The notes under the pieces were generated by a model. That model worked only from the letters and a program-made list of their open reading frames with translations, was not told the DNA's origin and did no database searches. Positions 48,791 through 57,374 of a DNA stretch of 64,000 nt are shown in pieces. A program made the position numbers and the translations under genes. The first letter of the stretch is position 1, and the number at the start of each line of letters is the position of its first letter. Source of the DNA: Pseudomonas tumuqii (GTDB lineage Bacteria > Pseudomonadota > Gammaproteobacteria > Pseudomonadales > Pseudomonadaceae); assembly GCF_013184545.1 (NCBI RefSeq), contig NZ_JAAOJA010000005.1, forward strand, positions 62,001-126,000, given 5' to 3'.

Positions 48791-49780
48791 TTATTGAATG
48801 TTCAGGCCGAGCTTGTTCAGCCGGGCGAGGAAGTCCTGCTGCACGCTGGCGAATGCCGCGCCGCCGGCACTGATCTCGGCCAGGGGCGCCAGCGCCTCGA
48901 GGGCACGGGCCGACCAATGGGCAATCCAGGTTTCGATCTGCTGGCGATTGCTCTCGCTCTCGGCGGCCACGGTCTTGACCATGGCATCCACCCAGCGGCT
49001 GTTCTCGGCGTACCACTGGCGCATGAACTCGGTGAGCATGCCGACGTCGCCGGCGCCTTCGGCACTCAGGGTCTCGTCGAACTTCTGGTAGATCAGCGGG
49101 AACAGCAGGCCATCGCTGACCAGGTTCTGCGCCAGGCTCAACTCGAACCAGTCCTTGACCACGAAGCTGTCCTCGACGTAGCGGCGCAGGCCCTGCCACA
49201 GCGGATCTTCCAGCCACAGCTGCTTGCCCTGCTCGAGCGCCGCGGTGCCGCCGCCGTCGAGCAACAGGCCGATGCGCGACAGGTACTGGGCTATCCCTAA
49301 GCGGTCCATGGCGGAGTAGATGTGCATCTGCACCACGGTGGTGGCGCAGCCATCGGCGGCGATGCCGCTGTTGTTCATGTTGGCGCCCAGCTCGGCGTGG
49401 CGCAGCGGCACCAGCACCCGCAGAATGCGTGCGCGCTGCTCGTCGCTCAGGCGTCCCAGCAGCTCGCGCTTCTCGCAGAAGGCGTACTCGTGCTCGGTGG
49501 TTTCCTGCATGCGCGCGCGGGTCTGCACGTAGGTGCCGTAGTAGTACTGGCGCGGATCGCTGACCGCATACCAGTCGCGCATCACCAGGCAGGTGCGGGT
49601 GACATCGTTGAGCAGCTTGTCCGGCTGCCACTGCGGGCGGTAATGGAAATTCAGCGTGGCGGCGACGTCGTAGCTGGCCTCCTGATAGCGGCTGGCCGGC
49701 TTGTCGCCGAAGCGTCTGCGGATATGGCTGAAGGTCTGGCGGATCGGCTCCACCGTGTTCGTCTTGATCTCTATGCTCAT
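48791..49780 (-). CDS. dmpL: Phenol hydroxylase component P1
   Basis: 329 residues, the beta subunit of the hydroxylase. Ferritin-like fold without the di-iron ligands. RRRFGDKPASRYQEASYDVAA near the N-terminus is characteristic. 10 bp before dmpM. Confidence 0.95.
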   Translation of the reverse strand: MSIEIKTNTVEPIRQTFSHIRRRFGDKPASRYQEASYDVAATLNFHYRPQWQPDKLLNDVTRTCLVMRDWYAVSDPRQYYYGTYVQTRARMQETTEHEYAFCEKRELLGRLSDEQRARILRVLVPLRHAELGANMNNSGIAADGCATTVVQMHIYSAMDRLGIAQYLSRIGLLLDGGGTAALEQGKQLWLEDPLWQGLRRYVEDSFVVKDWFELSLAQNLVSDGLLFPLIYQKFDETLSAEGAGDVGMLTEFMRQWYAENSRWVDAMVKTVAAESESNRQQIETWIAHWSARALEALAPLAEISAGGAAFASVQQDFLARLNKLGLNIQ

Positions 49781-49827
49781 CTCGACCGTACCTGTTGTTG
49801 TTGTGTGTGGCTGCCGTGGGCAGGCTC

Positions 49828-50097
49828 TCAGTCGCGCTTGCCCGGCATGCGGCGGCCGGCTTCACCGAAGCGCCACTTGACCATGTCGTCGTCGACTGCC
49901 TGGGCCATCGCCTGGTCCATCACCACCACATGGTTGTGCTGGCAGAACTGGGTGAACGCGGCTTGCGGCAGCACCAGCTCGACGAACAGGTCCGGGTAGC
50001 CGATGGCGAAATCGAACTCGACGAAGCGGGCACCTGGTTCGCTGCGCACCCGGATGTAACGCGGCAGGTCTTCAAAACGGGGTTCAAGCGTGTTCAT
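49828..50097 (-). CDS. dmpK: Phenol hydroxylase component P0, assembly factor
   Basis: 89 residues. P0 proteins help insert iron into the oxygenase. Contains RYIRVRSEPGARFVEFDFAIG. The first gene of the operon, ~40 bp downstream of the -24/-12 promoter. Confidence 0.92.
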   Translation of the reverse strand: MNTLEPRFEDLPRYIRVRSEPGARFVEFDFAIGYPDLFVELVLPQAAFTQFCQHNHVVVMDQAMAQAVDDDMVKWRFGEAGRRMPGKRD

Positions 50098-50137
50098 GTT
50101 CGGGCCATCTCCCTTGGTGGCGGGTGACAGGCCTAAC

Positions 50138-50153
50138 GCAACGGCTGTGCCAA
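50138..50153 (-). promoter_or_regulatory. Sigma-54 promoter Po of the phenol operon
   Basis: Minus strand TTGGCACAGCCGTTGC: GG at 50151-50150, 10 nt, GC at 50139-50138. It matches the TGGCAC-N5-TTGC consensus at every conserved base. Transcription would begin near 50126, ~30 bp before dmpK. Confidence 0.9.
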
Positions 50154-50261
50154 TGATCGAAAAAAACTTACAAGCAATTGATTTATAAAGGCTTATTTAA
50201 AATAAAAGGCGGCAAGAAACGCTCCGCAGGGCGCGGCGCGGCCAAGCCGATACGGGCTTTT

Positions 50262-50308
50262 TTGATGATTTGATCAAATGCCCCAGGCCGGCTTGAGCAA
50301 ATGCTCAG
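50262..50308. promoter_or_regulatory. Two DmpR upstream activating sites
   Basis: UAS1 TTGATGATTTGATCAA (50262-50277) and UAS2 TTGAGCAAATGCTCAG (50293-50308) are imperfect inverted repeats of the TTGATCAATTGATCAA type bound by XylR/DmpR. Their centres are 31 bp apart and ~143 and ~174 bp upstream of the inferred start. A weaker third half-site is near 50342-50356. Confidence 0.85.
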
Positions 50309-50352
50309 CCAGCGGAAATGGGCGGACAGGCGGCGCCAATTTCATCAATTGG

Positions 50353-50382
50353 TTGACTTCCAAGTGCGCATGGATCTGGATA
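50353..50382 (+). promoter_or_regulatory. Possible sigma-70 promoter of dmpR
   Basis: TTGACT (50353-50358) and TGGATA (50377-50382), 18 bp apart, ~190 bp before the dmpR ATG. The -10 is poor, so this is tentative. Confidence 0.3.
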
Positions 50383-50574
50383 TGGTGACTGCCCAGTCGA
50401 GCCGCGAGGCGTTGTGCCAGCACTCGACCGCCAACCACCCCACGCCCTTGCCTGGCCGGAAAATGCAGGCAAAAGCAGGCAACCGGCAGGTAACTTCAGC
50501 CATCTTCAGGGGCTGAAGGGAAACCGGCCCGAGGTGGTTCTCCCCTTACAAGAACAATCAGGGGTCCTATTGCC

Positions 50575-52260
50575 ATGGCAATCAGGTACAAGCCACAACT
50601 GCAACATTCGGACTTTCAGGATCTGAGCAAACAGATCCGTTTTCAAAGCATGGAAGGCAAGATCTGGTTCGGCGAACAGCGCATGTTGCTGATGCAGGTT
50701 TCCGCCATGGGCAGTTTTCGCCGCGAGCTGGTGAGCATCCTCGGCATCGAGCGGGCCAAGGGCTTCTTCCTGCGCCTGGGCTATCAGTCCGGCCTCAAGG
50801 ACGCCGAGCTGGCGCGCAAGCTGCGCCCGCATTGCAGCGAGCTGGACATCTTCCTCGCCGGCCCGCAGCTGCATTCGCTCAAGGGCCTGGTCAAGGCGAT
50901 CCCCACCGAGCTGGATATCGACATCGAAACCGGGCGTTTCTACGTCGAGGTGGAGTGGGTCGACTCCTTCGAGGTGGAAATCTGCCAGAGCGAACTGGGG
51001 CCGATGGCCGACCCGGTGTGCTGGACCCTGCTCGGCTACGCCTGCAGCTACTCCTCCTCGTTCATGGGCCGCGAGGTGATCTTCAAGGAGATCACCTGCC
51101 GCGGCCGCGGCGACGACAAATGCCGGATCGTCGGCAAGCTGGCCGAGGAATGGGACGACGCCGAGGCGTTCAAGCAGTATTTCAAGAACGATCCGATCAT
51201 CGAGGAACTCTACGAGTTGCAGTCGCAACTGGCCTCGCTGCGCACCAGCCTGCAACGCCAGGAAGGCCAGTACTACGGCATCGGCCAGTCCCAGGCCTAC
51301 ACCAAGGTCTGCCAGATGATCGACAAGGCCGCCCAGGGCAAGGTCTCGGTGCTGCTGCTCGGCGAAAGCGGGGTGGGCAAGGAGGTGATTGCGCGCAGCG
51401 TGCACCTGCGCAGCGCCCGCGCCGAACAGCCGTTCGTCGCGGTCAACTGCGCCGCCATTCCACCGGACCTGATCGAAGCGGAGCTGTTCGGCGTGGAAAA
51501 GGGCGCCTTCACCGGCGCGCTGCAGTCGCGCATGGGCCGTTTCGAGCGGGCCAACCAGGGCACCATCTTCCTCGACGAAGTGGTCGAGCTGAGCCCGCGC
51601 GCCCAGGCCACCCTGCTGCGGGTATTGCAGGAAGGCGAACTGGAACGGGTCGGCGACAACCGCACGCGCAAGGTCGACGTGCGGGTAATCGCCGCCACCA
51701 ACGAAAGCCTCACTGAGGCGGTCAAGACCGGCAAGTTTCGCGCCGACCTGTTCTACCGGCTCAACGTGTTCCCGGTCAGCATCCCGCCCCTGCGCGAACG
51801 CCTGGAGGATATCCCGCTGCTGGTGGAGCATTTCCTCAAGCGCTTCCACAGCGAATACAACAAGAAGACCCTGGGCCTTTCCGACCTGGCCATGGAGGCC
51901 TGCATGCACTACCCCTGGCCGGGCAATATCCGTGAGCTGGAGAACGTCATCGAGCGCGGCATCATCCTCACCGAGAGCAACGAGAGCATCAGTATCGAGG
52001 CGCTGTTCCCGCAGTTGCAGATGGAAGAATTGCTCGAGAGCCGGCTGTCCAACGAAGGCACCCTGCTGCAACCGGCCGCCGAGCAGAACTGGATCGAACA
52101 GGTATTGGGTTCCGGGCTGAGCCTGGACGCCATCGAAGAACAGCTGATGCGCGAAGCCATGCAGCGCGCCAATAACAACGTCTCCGGCGCCGCGCGCATC
52201 CTCGGCCTGACCCGCCCGGCCCTGGCCTACCGGCTGAAGAAGATCGGCATCGAGGCCTGA
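50575..52260 (+). CDS. dmpR: DmpR-type phenol-responsive sigma-54 activator
   Basis: 561 residues. Sensor (V4R) domain ~1-210 with residues equivalent to the MopR/DmpR phenol pocket H100 and W128, and the zinc site C149, E172, C175, C183 (each six lower than MopR numbering). AAA+ domain ~235-475 with Walker A GESGVGKE (263-270) and GAFTGA (310-315). C-terminal Fis-type helix-turn-helix ending [11 protein letters not shown]. Direct binding of phenol relieves repression by the sensor domain, and the protein then activates Po. Divergent from the dmp operon. Its last 54 nt are duplicated at 52827-52880. Confidence 0.94.
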   Translation: MAIRYKPQLQHSDFQDLSKQIRFQSMEGKIWFGEQRMLLMQVSAMGSFRRELVSILGIERAKGFFLRLGYQSGLKDAELARKLRPHCSELDIFLAGPQLHSLKGLVKAIPTELDIDIETGRFYVEVEWVDSFEVEICQSELGPMADPVCWTLLGYACSYSSSFMGREVIFKEITCRGRGDDKCRIVGKLAEEWDDAEAFKQYFKNDPIIEELYELQSQLASLRTSLQRQEGQYYGIGQSQAYTKVCQMIDKAAQGKVSVLLLGESGVGKEVIARSVHLRSARAEQPFVAVNCAAIPPDLIEAELFGVEKGAFTGALQSRMGRFERANQGTIFLDEVVELSPRAQATLLRVLQEGELERVGDNRTRKVDVRVIAATNESLTEAVKTGKFRADLFYRLNVFPVSIPPLRERLEDIPLLVEHFLKRFHSEYNKKTLGLSDLAMEACMHYPWPGNIRELENVIERGIILTESNESISIEALFPQLQMEELLESRLSNEGTLLQPAAEQNWIEQVLGSGLSLDAIEEQLMREAMQRANNNVSGAARILGLTRPALAYRLKKIGIEA

Positions 52261-52826
52261 GCGCCTCCGGGTCTTTGTAGGATGCGGTTGAGCGTAGCGA
52301 TACCCATCGGCGCTCGTGAGAACCGCCGATTAATCAAGGCTCTGTCCCGACTACGTGTTGTATCGCCAGGCGCGAATTGCCTGCGGTTCGTAGGAGGGTC
52401 CGGGCGGCGTTCCGTGACCTCGGGGCGAGCTTTTCGCTGTATCCGCCAAGCGATGAGCAGACAGCCCTTCGGGCTGCATTCGCCGCGGGGTCGCGCCTCC
52501 CACAAGACATCGCAGCTATGTAGGGTGGATGACGCCTTTTTCATCCGCCATCGTTGATGGTGGATGGGTGAAGCGTCATCCACCCTACGGTGTCGCAGTC
52601 CTTGCACATGAACATAGGATCTACAAGACATCGCAGCATGCAACACGTAGCTGGGGCTCAGCCTTAATCAATGACACGGCGCAAGCCGGGAACGCTCGTG
52701 CACCCAGCACCTCTGGATCGCCATGAAGGGTGGGCCGGACGGCGTAGGGTGGGCTTTAGCCCACCGATCCTGAACGTCGCAATCTTGGTGGGCTGAAGCG
52801 GAACGCCACCCGGCCCACCCTACGCG
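52261..52826. repeat. Repeat-filled spacer between dmpR and the duplicated fragment
   Basis: No convincing gene. It contains TGTAGGATGCGGTTGAGCG at ~52276, a GTAGGGTGGATGACGC...GCGTCATCCACCCTAC hairpin at ~52517-52588, and a GTAGGGTGGGCTTTAGCCC...GGCCCACCCTACGCG element at ~52745-52826. All are short mobile-type intergenic repeats. Confidence 0.6.
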
Positions 52827-52880
52827 CTGACCCGCCCGGCCCTGGCCTACCGGCTGAAGAAGATCGGCATCGAGACCTGA
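52827..52880 (+). repeat. Duplicated 3' end of dmpR
   Basis: 54 nt matching the last 54 nt of dmpR (52207-52260) at 53 positions (GAGGCC becomes GAGACC). Encodes [16 protein letters not shown] on the plus strand, with no upstream gene body. On the minus strand it supplies the end of the LRAT-domain gene. Confidence 0.9.
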
Positions 52881-53383
52881 CTGAGCCGCTGCAACTGCGG
52901 ACAGGCCCGCACCAGCAGCCTGGGCAGCAGGCGCCAGACCAGGCCCAGCGCCGCCAGGGGACGAGCCAACAGACCGCGCACCTGGTCGCTGCGCGGGCAG
53001 CCATAGCGGCACCAGGTGCAGAAGTGCTCGCAGTTGTTGGTCAGCAGCCGATAGCGGCTCTCGCCAAGCCGCGAGCGGGCCCTGGCCACCACCTGCCCGG
53101 CCGCGAAGCCGGGTAGGGGACGGTACTCGATCCACACCGGCCGGTTCGCCGTGAACCGCTCGAGCGGCACCTCTTCCACCGGCCCGGCCTGCAGCGATTC
53201 GCACAACCCGGCGTAATGCACCACTCGCCCGTTGCCGACATAGATGCCGTGATGGCAATAGCCATGGCGCGGCGTGACCAGGTGTGCGCCCAGTGGCGGC
53301 TCGACGTCCGCATCGATATCCCAGAGCACCTGGCGTGCCCCGCGCGTTGCGCTTGCCTGGAAAAGCGGGTGGGTACTGTTCAT
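52847..53383 (-). CDS. LRAT-domain (NlpC/P60-like) protein with chimeric C-terminus
   Basis: 178 residues. Lecithin:retinol acyltransferase-like domain with H45 (CHHGIYVG), H56 (VVHYAG) and C118 (TNNCEHFC), the circularly permuted NlpC/P60 catalytic set. Bacterial members are poorly characterised acyltransferases or amidases. The last ~11 residues (..SMPIFFSR) and the stop are read from the antisense of the duplicated dmpR end, so the native C-terminus has been replaced. GGAG lies 7 nt before the ATG at 53383. Divergent from the YCF48 cluster. Confidence 0.75.
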   Translation of the reverse strand: MNSTHPLFQASATRGARQVLWDIDADVEPPLGAHLVTPRHGYCHHGIYVGNGRVVHYAGLCESLQAGPVEEVPLERFTANRPVWIEYRPLPGFAAGQVVARARSRLGESRYRLLTNNCEHFCTWCRYGCPRSDQVRGLLARPLAALGLVWRLLPRLLVRACPQLQRLSQVSMPIFFSR

Positions 53384-53610
53384 GGCCGGCTCCAACCTGC
53401 GAAGCCCTTGGCTGACCAAGGGCTTCAGCTGCGTTGCCAGGTTCGTTGCATCAAGCGCGCCAGCAGCGGCATATCGCCGGACTAGACGGGTTACCGGCGG
53501 GACGGCCTGCCCGATGCCGAGGCGCCACCGCGGAAATGCTCAAGAAACGCCCAACAAGCGGGCATCCTCCGGCTCGGCCAACGGCAGACCGGCGGACCTC
53601 TCGAGGCTGT

Positions 53611-53655
53611 TTTACCAAATGGATAAAGCTCCGGGCGATTTGATTATTTGCTCAA
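53611..53655. promoter_or_regulatory. DmpR-type upstream activating sites of the MMPL cluster
   Basis: TTGATTATTTGCTCAA (53640-53655) matches the reverse complement of dmp UAS2 at 13 of 16 positions, including the 10-mer ATTTGCTCAA. A degenerate second site TTTACCAAATGGATAA (53611-53626) has its centre 29 bp away. They lie ~133 and ~162 bp before the inferred start, close to the dmp layout. Confidence 0.75.
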
Positions 53656-53754
53656 AGGCAAGGCGCCCCGCCGCGCTGCAATTCCCCGCCGAACAAGCCT
53701 CACAGAACATAAAAACAAATACGTTTCAGTAACTTGCAAACCAATACAGGAGAC

Positions 53755-53769
53755 TGGCACAGGCGTTGC
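53755..53769 (+). promoter_or_regulatory. Sigma-54 promoter of the YCF48-MMPL-DUF1302-DUF1329 cluster
   Basis: CTGGCACAGGCGTTGC: GG 53756-53757, 10 nt, GC 53768-53769. It matches Po of the dmp operon at 14 of 16 positions. The inferred start near 53781 is ~41 bp before the first ATG. Confidence 0.85.
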
Positions 53770-53821
53770 TCTAGGGTCACCAACCGCTGCAAGACAACAA
53801 CAATCCAAGTGGTGACCCGTA

Positions 53822-54835
53822 ATGAGCTTCACTCCCAAGCCGCGTAACGGCCTGCCCTGCGCTATTGCCACCTCGCGTCGGCCTCGTACCACCCTTGCCC
53901 TGCTTCTGCTGCCCGTGTTGCTGACCGGCTGCGAGGCCGAACTGAATCTGGCGGCGGTCGGCGAGGCAACCAGCCACGCCAGCCTGCGCACCGATCATTA
54001 CCAGGCGTTGGCCAGCAACGCGGCAGTCAGCGTGCTGGTCGGCAACGACGGCGTGGTCCTGGTCAGCCAGGACCAGGGCCTGACCTGGCAGCGCCAGCAA
54101 CTGCCGGGGCAACCCGGTCTGATCGATGTGGATGCCTGCCCGGACGGCAGTTTCATCGCCCTCGGTTTCGACAACCAGCTGTGGCACAGCGCCGATCAGG
54201 GCCTGAGCTGGAATGCCCAGGCGCTGCCGACCCAGGAGCAGATGCTCACCGCGACCTGTACACCCGATGGCGCCTGGTGGGCGGCGGGCGGCTTCACCAC
54301 CCTGCTCAACAGCCGGGACCAGGGCGCCAACTGGGATGAAACCAGCCTGGACGAAGACGCCATGCTCACCACCCTGCAGTTTCTCGACGCGCAGCAGGCG
54401 GTGGTCACCGGCGAGTTCGGCCTGCTCTTCAGCAGTCGCGACGGCGGCCGAAGCTGGCAGGCCAGCGGCCGCCTGCCGGAGGAGTTCTACCCGCACGCCA
54501 GCCGCTTCGTCAGCCTGGATGAAGGCTGGGTCGGCGGCCTCAATGGCTTCATCTACCACACCGTCGACGCCGGCCAGAGCTGGCAACGCCAGGACACTCC
54601 GTCCGCCGCACCGATCTTCAACTTCAGCGCCAACCGCGACGGCCTGTTCGCCATCGGCGATCACAGCAGCGTGCTGCGTCTGAGCGGCGAGCGCTGGCAG
54701 GCATTGCCCACGCCGAATGCGCCGACTTACCTGCGCGCCGTCGGCAGCGACGACCATCGTCTGACCGTGGCCGGCGGCCGCGGCCTGTTGCTCAACCTCG
54801 ATACCCGCCCGGCCCTGGCCGCCCAGGCTCAGTGA
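53822..54835 (+). CDS. YCF48/BNR-repeat lipoprotein
   Basis: 337 residues. N-terminal signal with lipobox LLTG-C37, so probably lipid-anchored in the envelope. The rest is a beta-propeller with Asp-box-like repeats: VSQDQGLTWQ, HSADQGLSWN, NSRDQGANWD, SSRDGGRSWQ, HTVDAGQSWQ. YCF48-like proteins next to MMPL/DUF1302/DUF1329 genes are probably assembly or accessory factors. First gene of the cluster, preceded by a sigma-54 promoter. Confidence 0.8.
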   Translation: MSFTPKPRNGLPCAIATSRRPRTTLALLLLPVLLTGCEAELNLAAVGEATSHASLRTDHYQALASNAAVSVLVGNDGVVLVSQDQGLTWQRQQLPGQPGLIDVDACPDGSFIALGFDNQLWHSADQGLSWNAQALPTQEQMLTATCTPDGAWWAAGGFTTLLNSRDQGANWDETSLDEDAMLTTLQFLDAQQAVVTGEFGLLFSSRDGGRSWQASGRLPEEFYPHASRFVSLDEGWVGGLNGFIYHTVDAGQSWQRQDTPSAAPIFNFSANRDGLFAIGDHSSVLRLSGERWQALPTPNAPTYLRAVGSDDHRLTVAGGRGLLLNLDTRPALAAQAQ

Positions 54836-54839
54836 GGCT

Positions 54840-57335
54840 ATGACCATGTCCATGCACCGCTTCACCCATTTCTTCTACCTGGCCAAACTCTGGCTGTTCC
54901 GTAACCCGCGCCGGGTGCTGGCGCTGATCGGCGCGCTGACCCTGTTCTTCGCCCTGCAGATCCCGGCGCTCAAGGTCTATACCGACTTCGCCGACCTGCT
55001 GCCGCAGGAACACCCGTATATCCAGCTGCACAACAGCATCAAGGACACCTTCGGCGGCGCCAACGTGCTGGTGATCGGCGTCGAGTTCGAGGACGGCGAC
55101 CTGTTCAGCAACGCCAACCTGGCCACCCTCGACCGGGTCACCCAGGCGGTGGACAACCTGCCGGGGGTCAACCACAACCTGGTCAGCAGCCTGACCCACC
55201 GCAACTCGCGCAAGATCTGGCTGACCGAGGTCGGCAGCATCAACTCCGAACCCTACTACCAGCCCGAATTCGGCGCGCTCGACGACGCCCAGCTGGCGGC
55301 GATGAAGGCCGACGTGGTGGCCAACCCGCGGGTCTACGGGCCGCTGGTATCGCCCGACCTCAAGGTGGCGCTGGTCAAGGCGCAGCTGATCGAGGGCCAG
55401 CTCGACTACGCACAGACCTTCGCCCAGCTGCAGGCCCTGCGCCAGGCGGAAGTGCGCGACGGCGTCAAGCTGTACGCCACCGGCCAGCCGGTGCTGGTCG
55501 GCTGGGCCTACACCTACATGGAGCAGATCCTGCAGATCTTCGTGTTCACCGTGTTGGCCATGCTGGCCCTGCTGGTGTTCCATTTCCGCAAGGCCTACGG
55601 CGTGCTGATCCCGCTTGGCGGGGTGCTGATCTCGACCATCTGGGGCCTGGGCATCATCAGCCTGCTGGGCTACAACCTCGATCCGCTGGGCCTGGTGATT
55701 CCCTTCCTGATCGCCGCGCGGGCCATGAGCCACGGCGTGCAGCTGGTGGAGCGTTACTACGCCGAAGTGCGCGAGCGCGGCAACGGCCAGCTGGCCGCAC
55801 GCGCCACCTTCGACAGCCTGTTCCGCCCCGGCACCCTGGGCATCGCCTCGGACGCCATCGGCCTGGCGCTGATCGCCATCGGCTCGATCGCGCTGAACAC
55901 CAAGCTGGGCATCTACGCCTCGCTGTGGGCGACCACGGTGATCTTCTCGGTGCTGATCGGCGTGCCGCTGCTGCTGTCGATCCTGCCGCAGCCGAAGCAT
56001 CCCGAAATCAAGGAAACCTTCCTGCGCCATATCGGCGCCACCTGCGCCGCCACCGTGTCGCGCCCCGGCGCCGCGCGCAAGCTGCTGTGGCTGGCCGCCC
56101 TGGCGATTGTCGCCGGGCTGTGGGCGTCGGCGCAGGTGCGCATCGGCGACTCCGAACCCGGCTCGCCGATCCTCTATCCCGAGCACGACTACAACCTGTC
56201 GTCCAAGCAGATCAACCAGCGCTTCCCCGGCTCCGAGGAGCTGTACATCATCGCCGAGCACGCCGAGAACGGCGGGATCAAGCGCCCGGAAGTGCTGCGC
56301 GCCCTGCAGTCGCTGCAGGCGCACATGCTCGGCGACCCGACGGTGGGCGGCAGCAAGGGCCTGCCGGACCTGGTCAAGCAGGTCAACCGGCTGATGCACA
56401 ACGACGATCCGCGCTGGTTCCAGATCCCCCATGACGCCGATTACGTCGGCGGGCTGATGTTCACCTACATGGCCTCCAGCCCGATCCCAGGGGCGCTGGA
56501 CGAGTTCAACGACACCGACGACCGCATCGCCAACCTGGTGTTCTATTACAAGGACCGCCAGGGCGAGACCATCCGCCGCGCCATGCACATGGCCAAGCAG
56601 TGGATCGCCGAACACGGCGAGGAAGTCCCCGGCCTGAGCATCCGCCTGGCCGGCGGCACCCTCGGCGTCGCCGCGGCGATGAACGAGTCGGCGTTCGAGA
56701 CCAACCTGCTGGTGCTGCCGCTGGTGTTCCTGCTGATCTTCGCCTTCGTCATGGTGTTCTACACCAGCTGGCACGCCGGCCTGATGATGCTGATGGCGAT
56801 GCTCTTCGCCACCGTGCTGACCTACGCCTACATGGGCCTGGCCGGGATGAGCATCGACATCAACACGGTGCCGGTGATCGCCGTGGGCATCGGCGTCGGC
56901 ATCGACTACTCGATCTACATGATGGACCGCATCCGCGAGGAGATGGTCAAGAGCGGCAACCTGTCCGCCGCGGTGCACCGCGCCATCGCCACCACCGGCA
57001 TGGCGATCAGCTTCACCGCGCTGACCCTGATGGCCGGCATCATCATGTGGGCGCTGCTCTCCGACCTGCGTTTCCAGGCCGACGCCGCCAAGCTGCTGTG
57101 CGTGATGATCGTGATCAACGGCATCGCCGCCATGTTGCTGGCCCCGGCCTGGGTGCTGGTGTTCAAGCCGCGCTTCATCACCGATGCCTACGTCGATGCG
57201 GACGGCGTGATCCACGCCGACCAGGACGCCGAACCGACCAGCCCCGACGCCACCCCAATTGCCACCGATCCACTGTCGACCGCCCTTCGGGAGCAGGGCG
57301 GCGGACTGCTGTCCGAGGCGCGCCAACCGGCCTGA
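54840..57335 (+). CDS. MMPL/RND-family transporter
   Basis: 831 residues, about twelve membrane helices in two halves: TM1 ~27-45, then a periplasmic loop and helices ~230-380; TM7 ~425, a second loop and helices ~640-790. VIAVGIGVGIDYSIYMMDRIREE is the conserved RND segment with Asp and Tyr in the proton path. MMPL proteins move lipids or hydrophobic molecules through the envelope using proton flow. No adaptor (HlyD-like) or TolC gene is present, so a DUF1329/DUF1302 route is inferred. 4 bp after the YCF48 gene. Confidence 0.85.
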   Translation: MTMSMHRFTHFFYLAKLWLFRNPRRVLALIGALTLFFALQIPALKVYTDFADLLPQEHPYIQLHNSIKDTFGGANVLVIGVEFEDGDLFSNANLATLDRVTQAVDNLPGVNHNLVSSLTHRNSRKIWLTEVGSINSEPYYQPEFGALDDAQLAAMKADVVANPRVYGPLVSPDLKVALVKAQLIEGQLDYAQTFAQLQALRQAEVRDGVKLYATGQPVLVGWAYTYMEQILQIFVFTVLAMLALLVFHFRKAYGVLIPLGGVLISTIWGLGIISLLGYNLDPLGLVIPFLIAARAMSHGVQLVERYYAEVRERGNGQLAARATFDSLFRPGTLGIASDAIGLALIAIGSIALNTKLGIYASLWATTVIFSVLIGVPLLLSILPQPKHPEIKETFLRHIGATCAATVSRPGAARKLLWLAALAIVAGLWASAQVRIGDSEPGSPILYPEHDYNLSSKQINQRFPGSEELYIIAEHAENGGIKRPEVLRALQSLQAHMLGDPTVGGSKGLPDLVKQVNRLMHNDDPRWFQIPHDADYVGGLMFTYMASSPIPGALDEFNDTDDRIANLVFYYKDRQGETIRRAMHMAKQWIAEHGEEVPGLSIRLAGGTLGVAAAMNESAFETNLLVLPLVFLLIFAFVMVFYTSWHAGLMMLMAMLFATVLTYAYMGLAGMSIDINTVPVIAVGIGVGIDYSIYMMDRIREEMVKSGNLSAAVHRAIATTGMAISFTALTLMAGIIMWALLSDLRFQADAAKLLCVMIVINGIAAMLLAPAWVLVFKPRFITDAYVDADGVIHADQDAEPTSPDATPIATDPLSTALREQGGGLLSEARQPA

Positions 57336-57374
57336 GCCGGCGTGCACCAACAACCCACCGCAAGAGGTTCTGCC

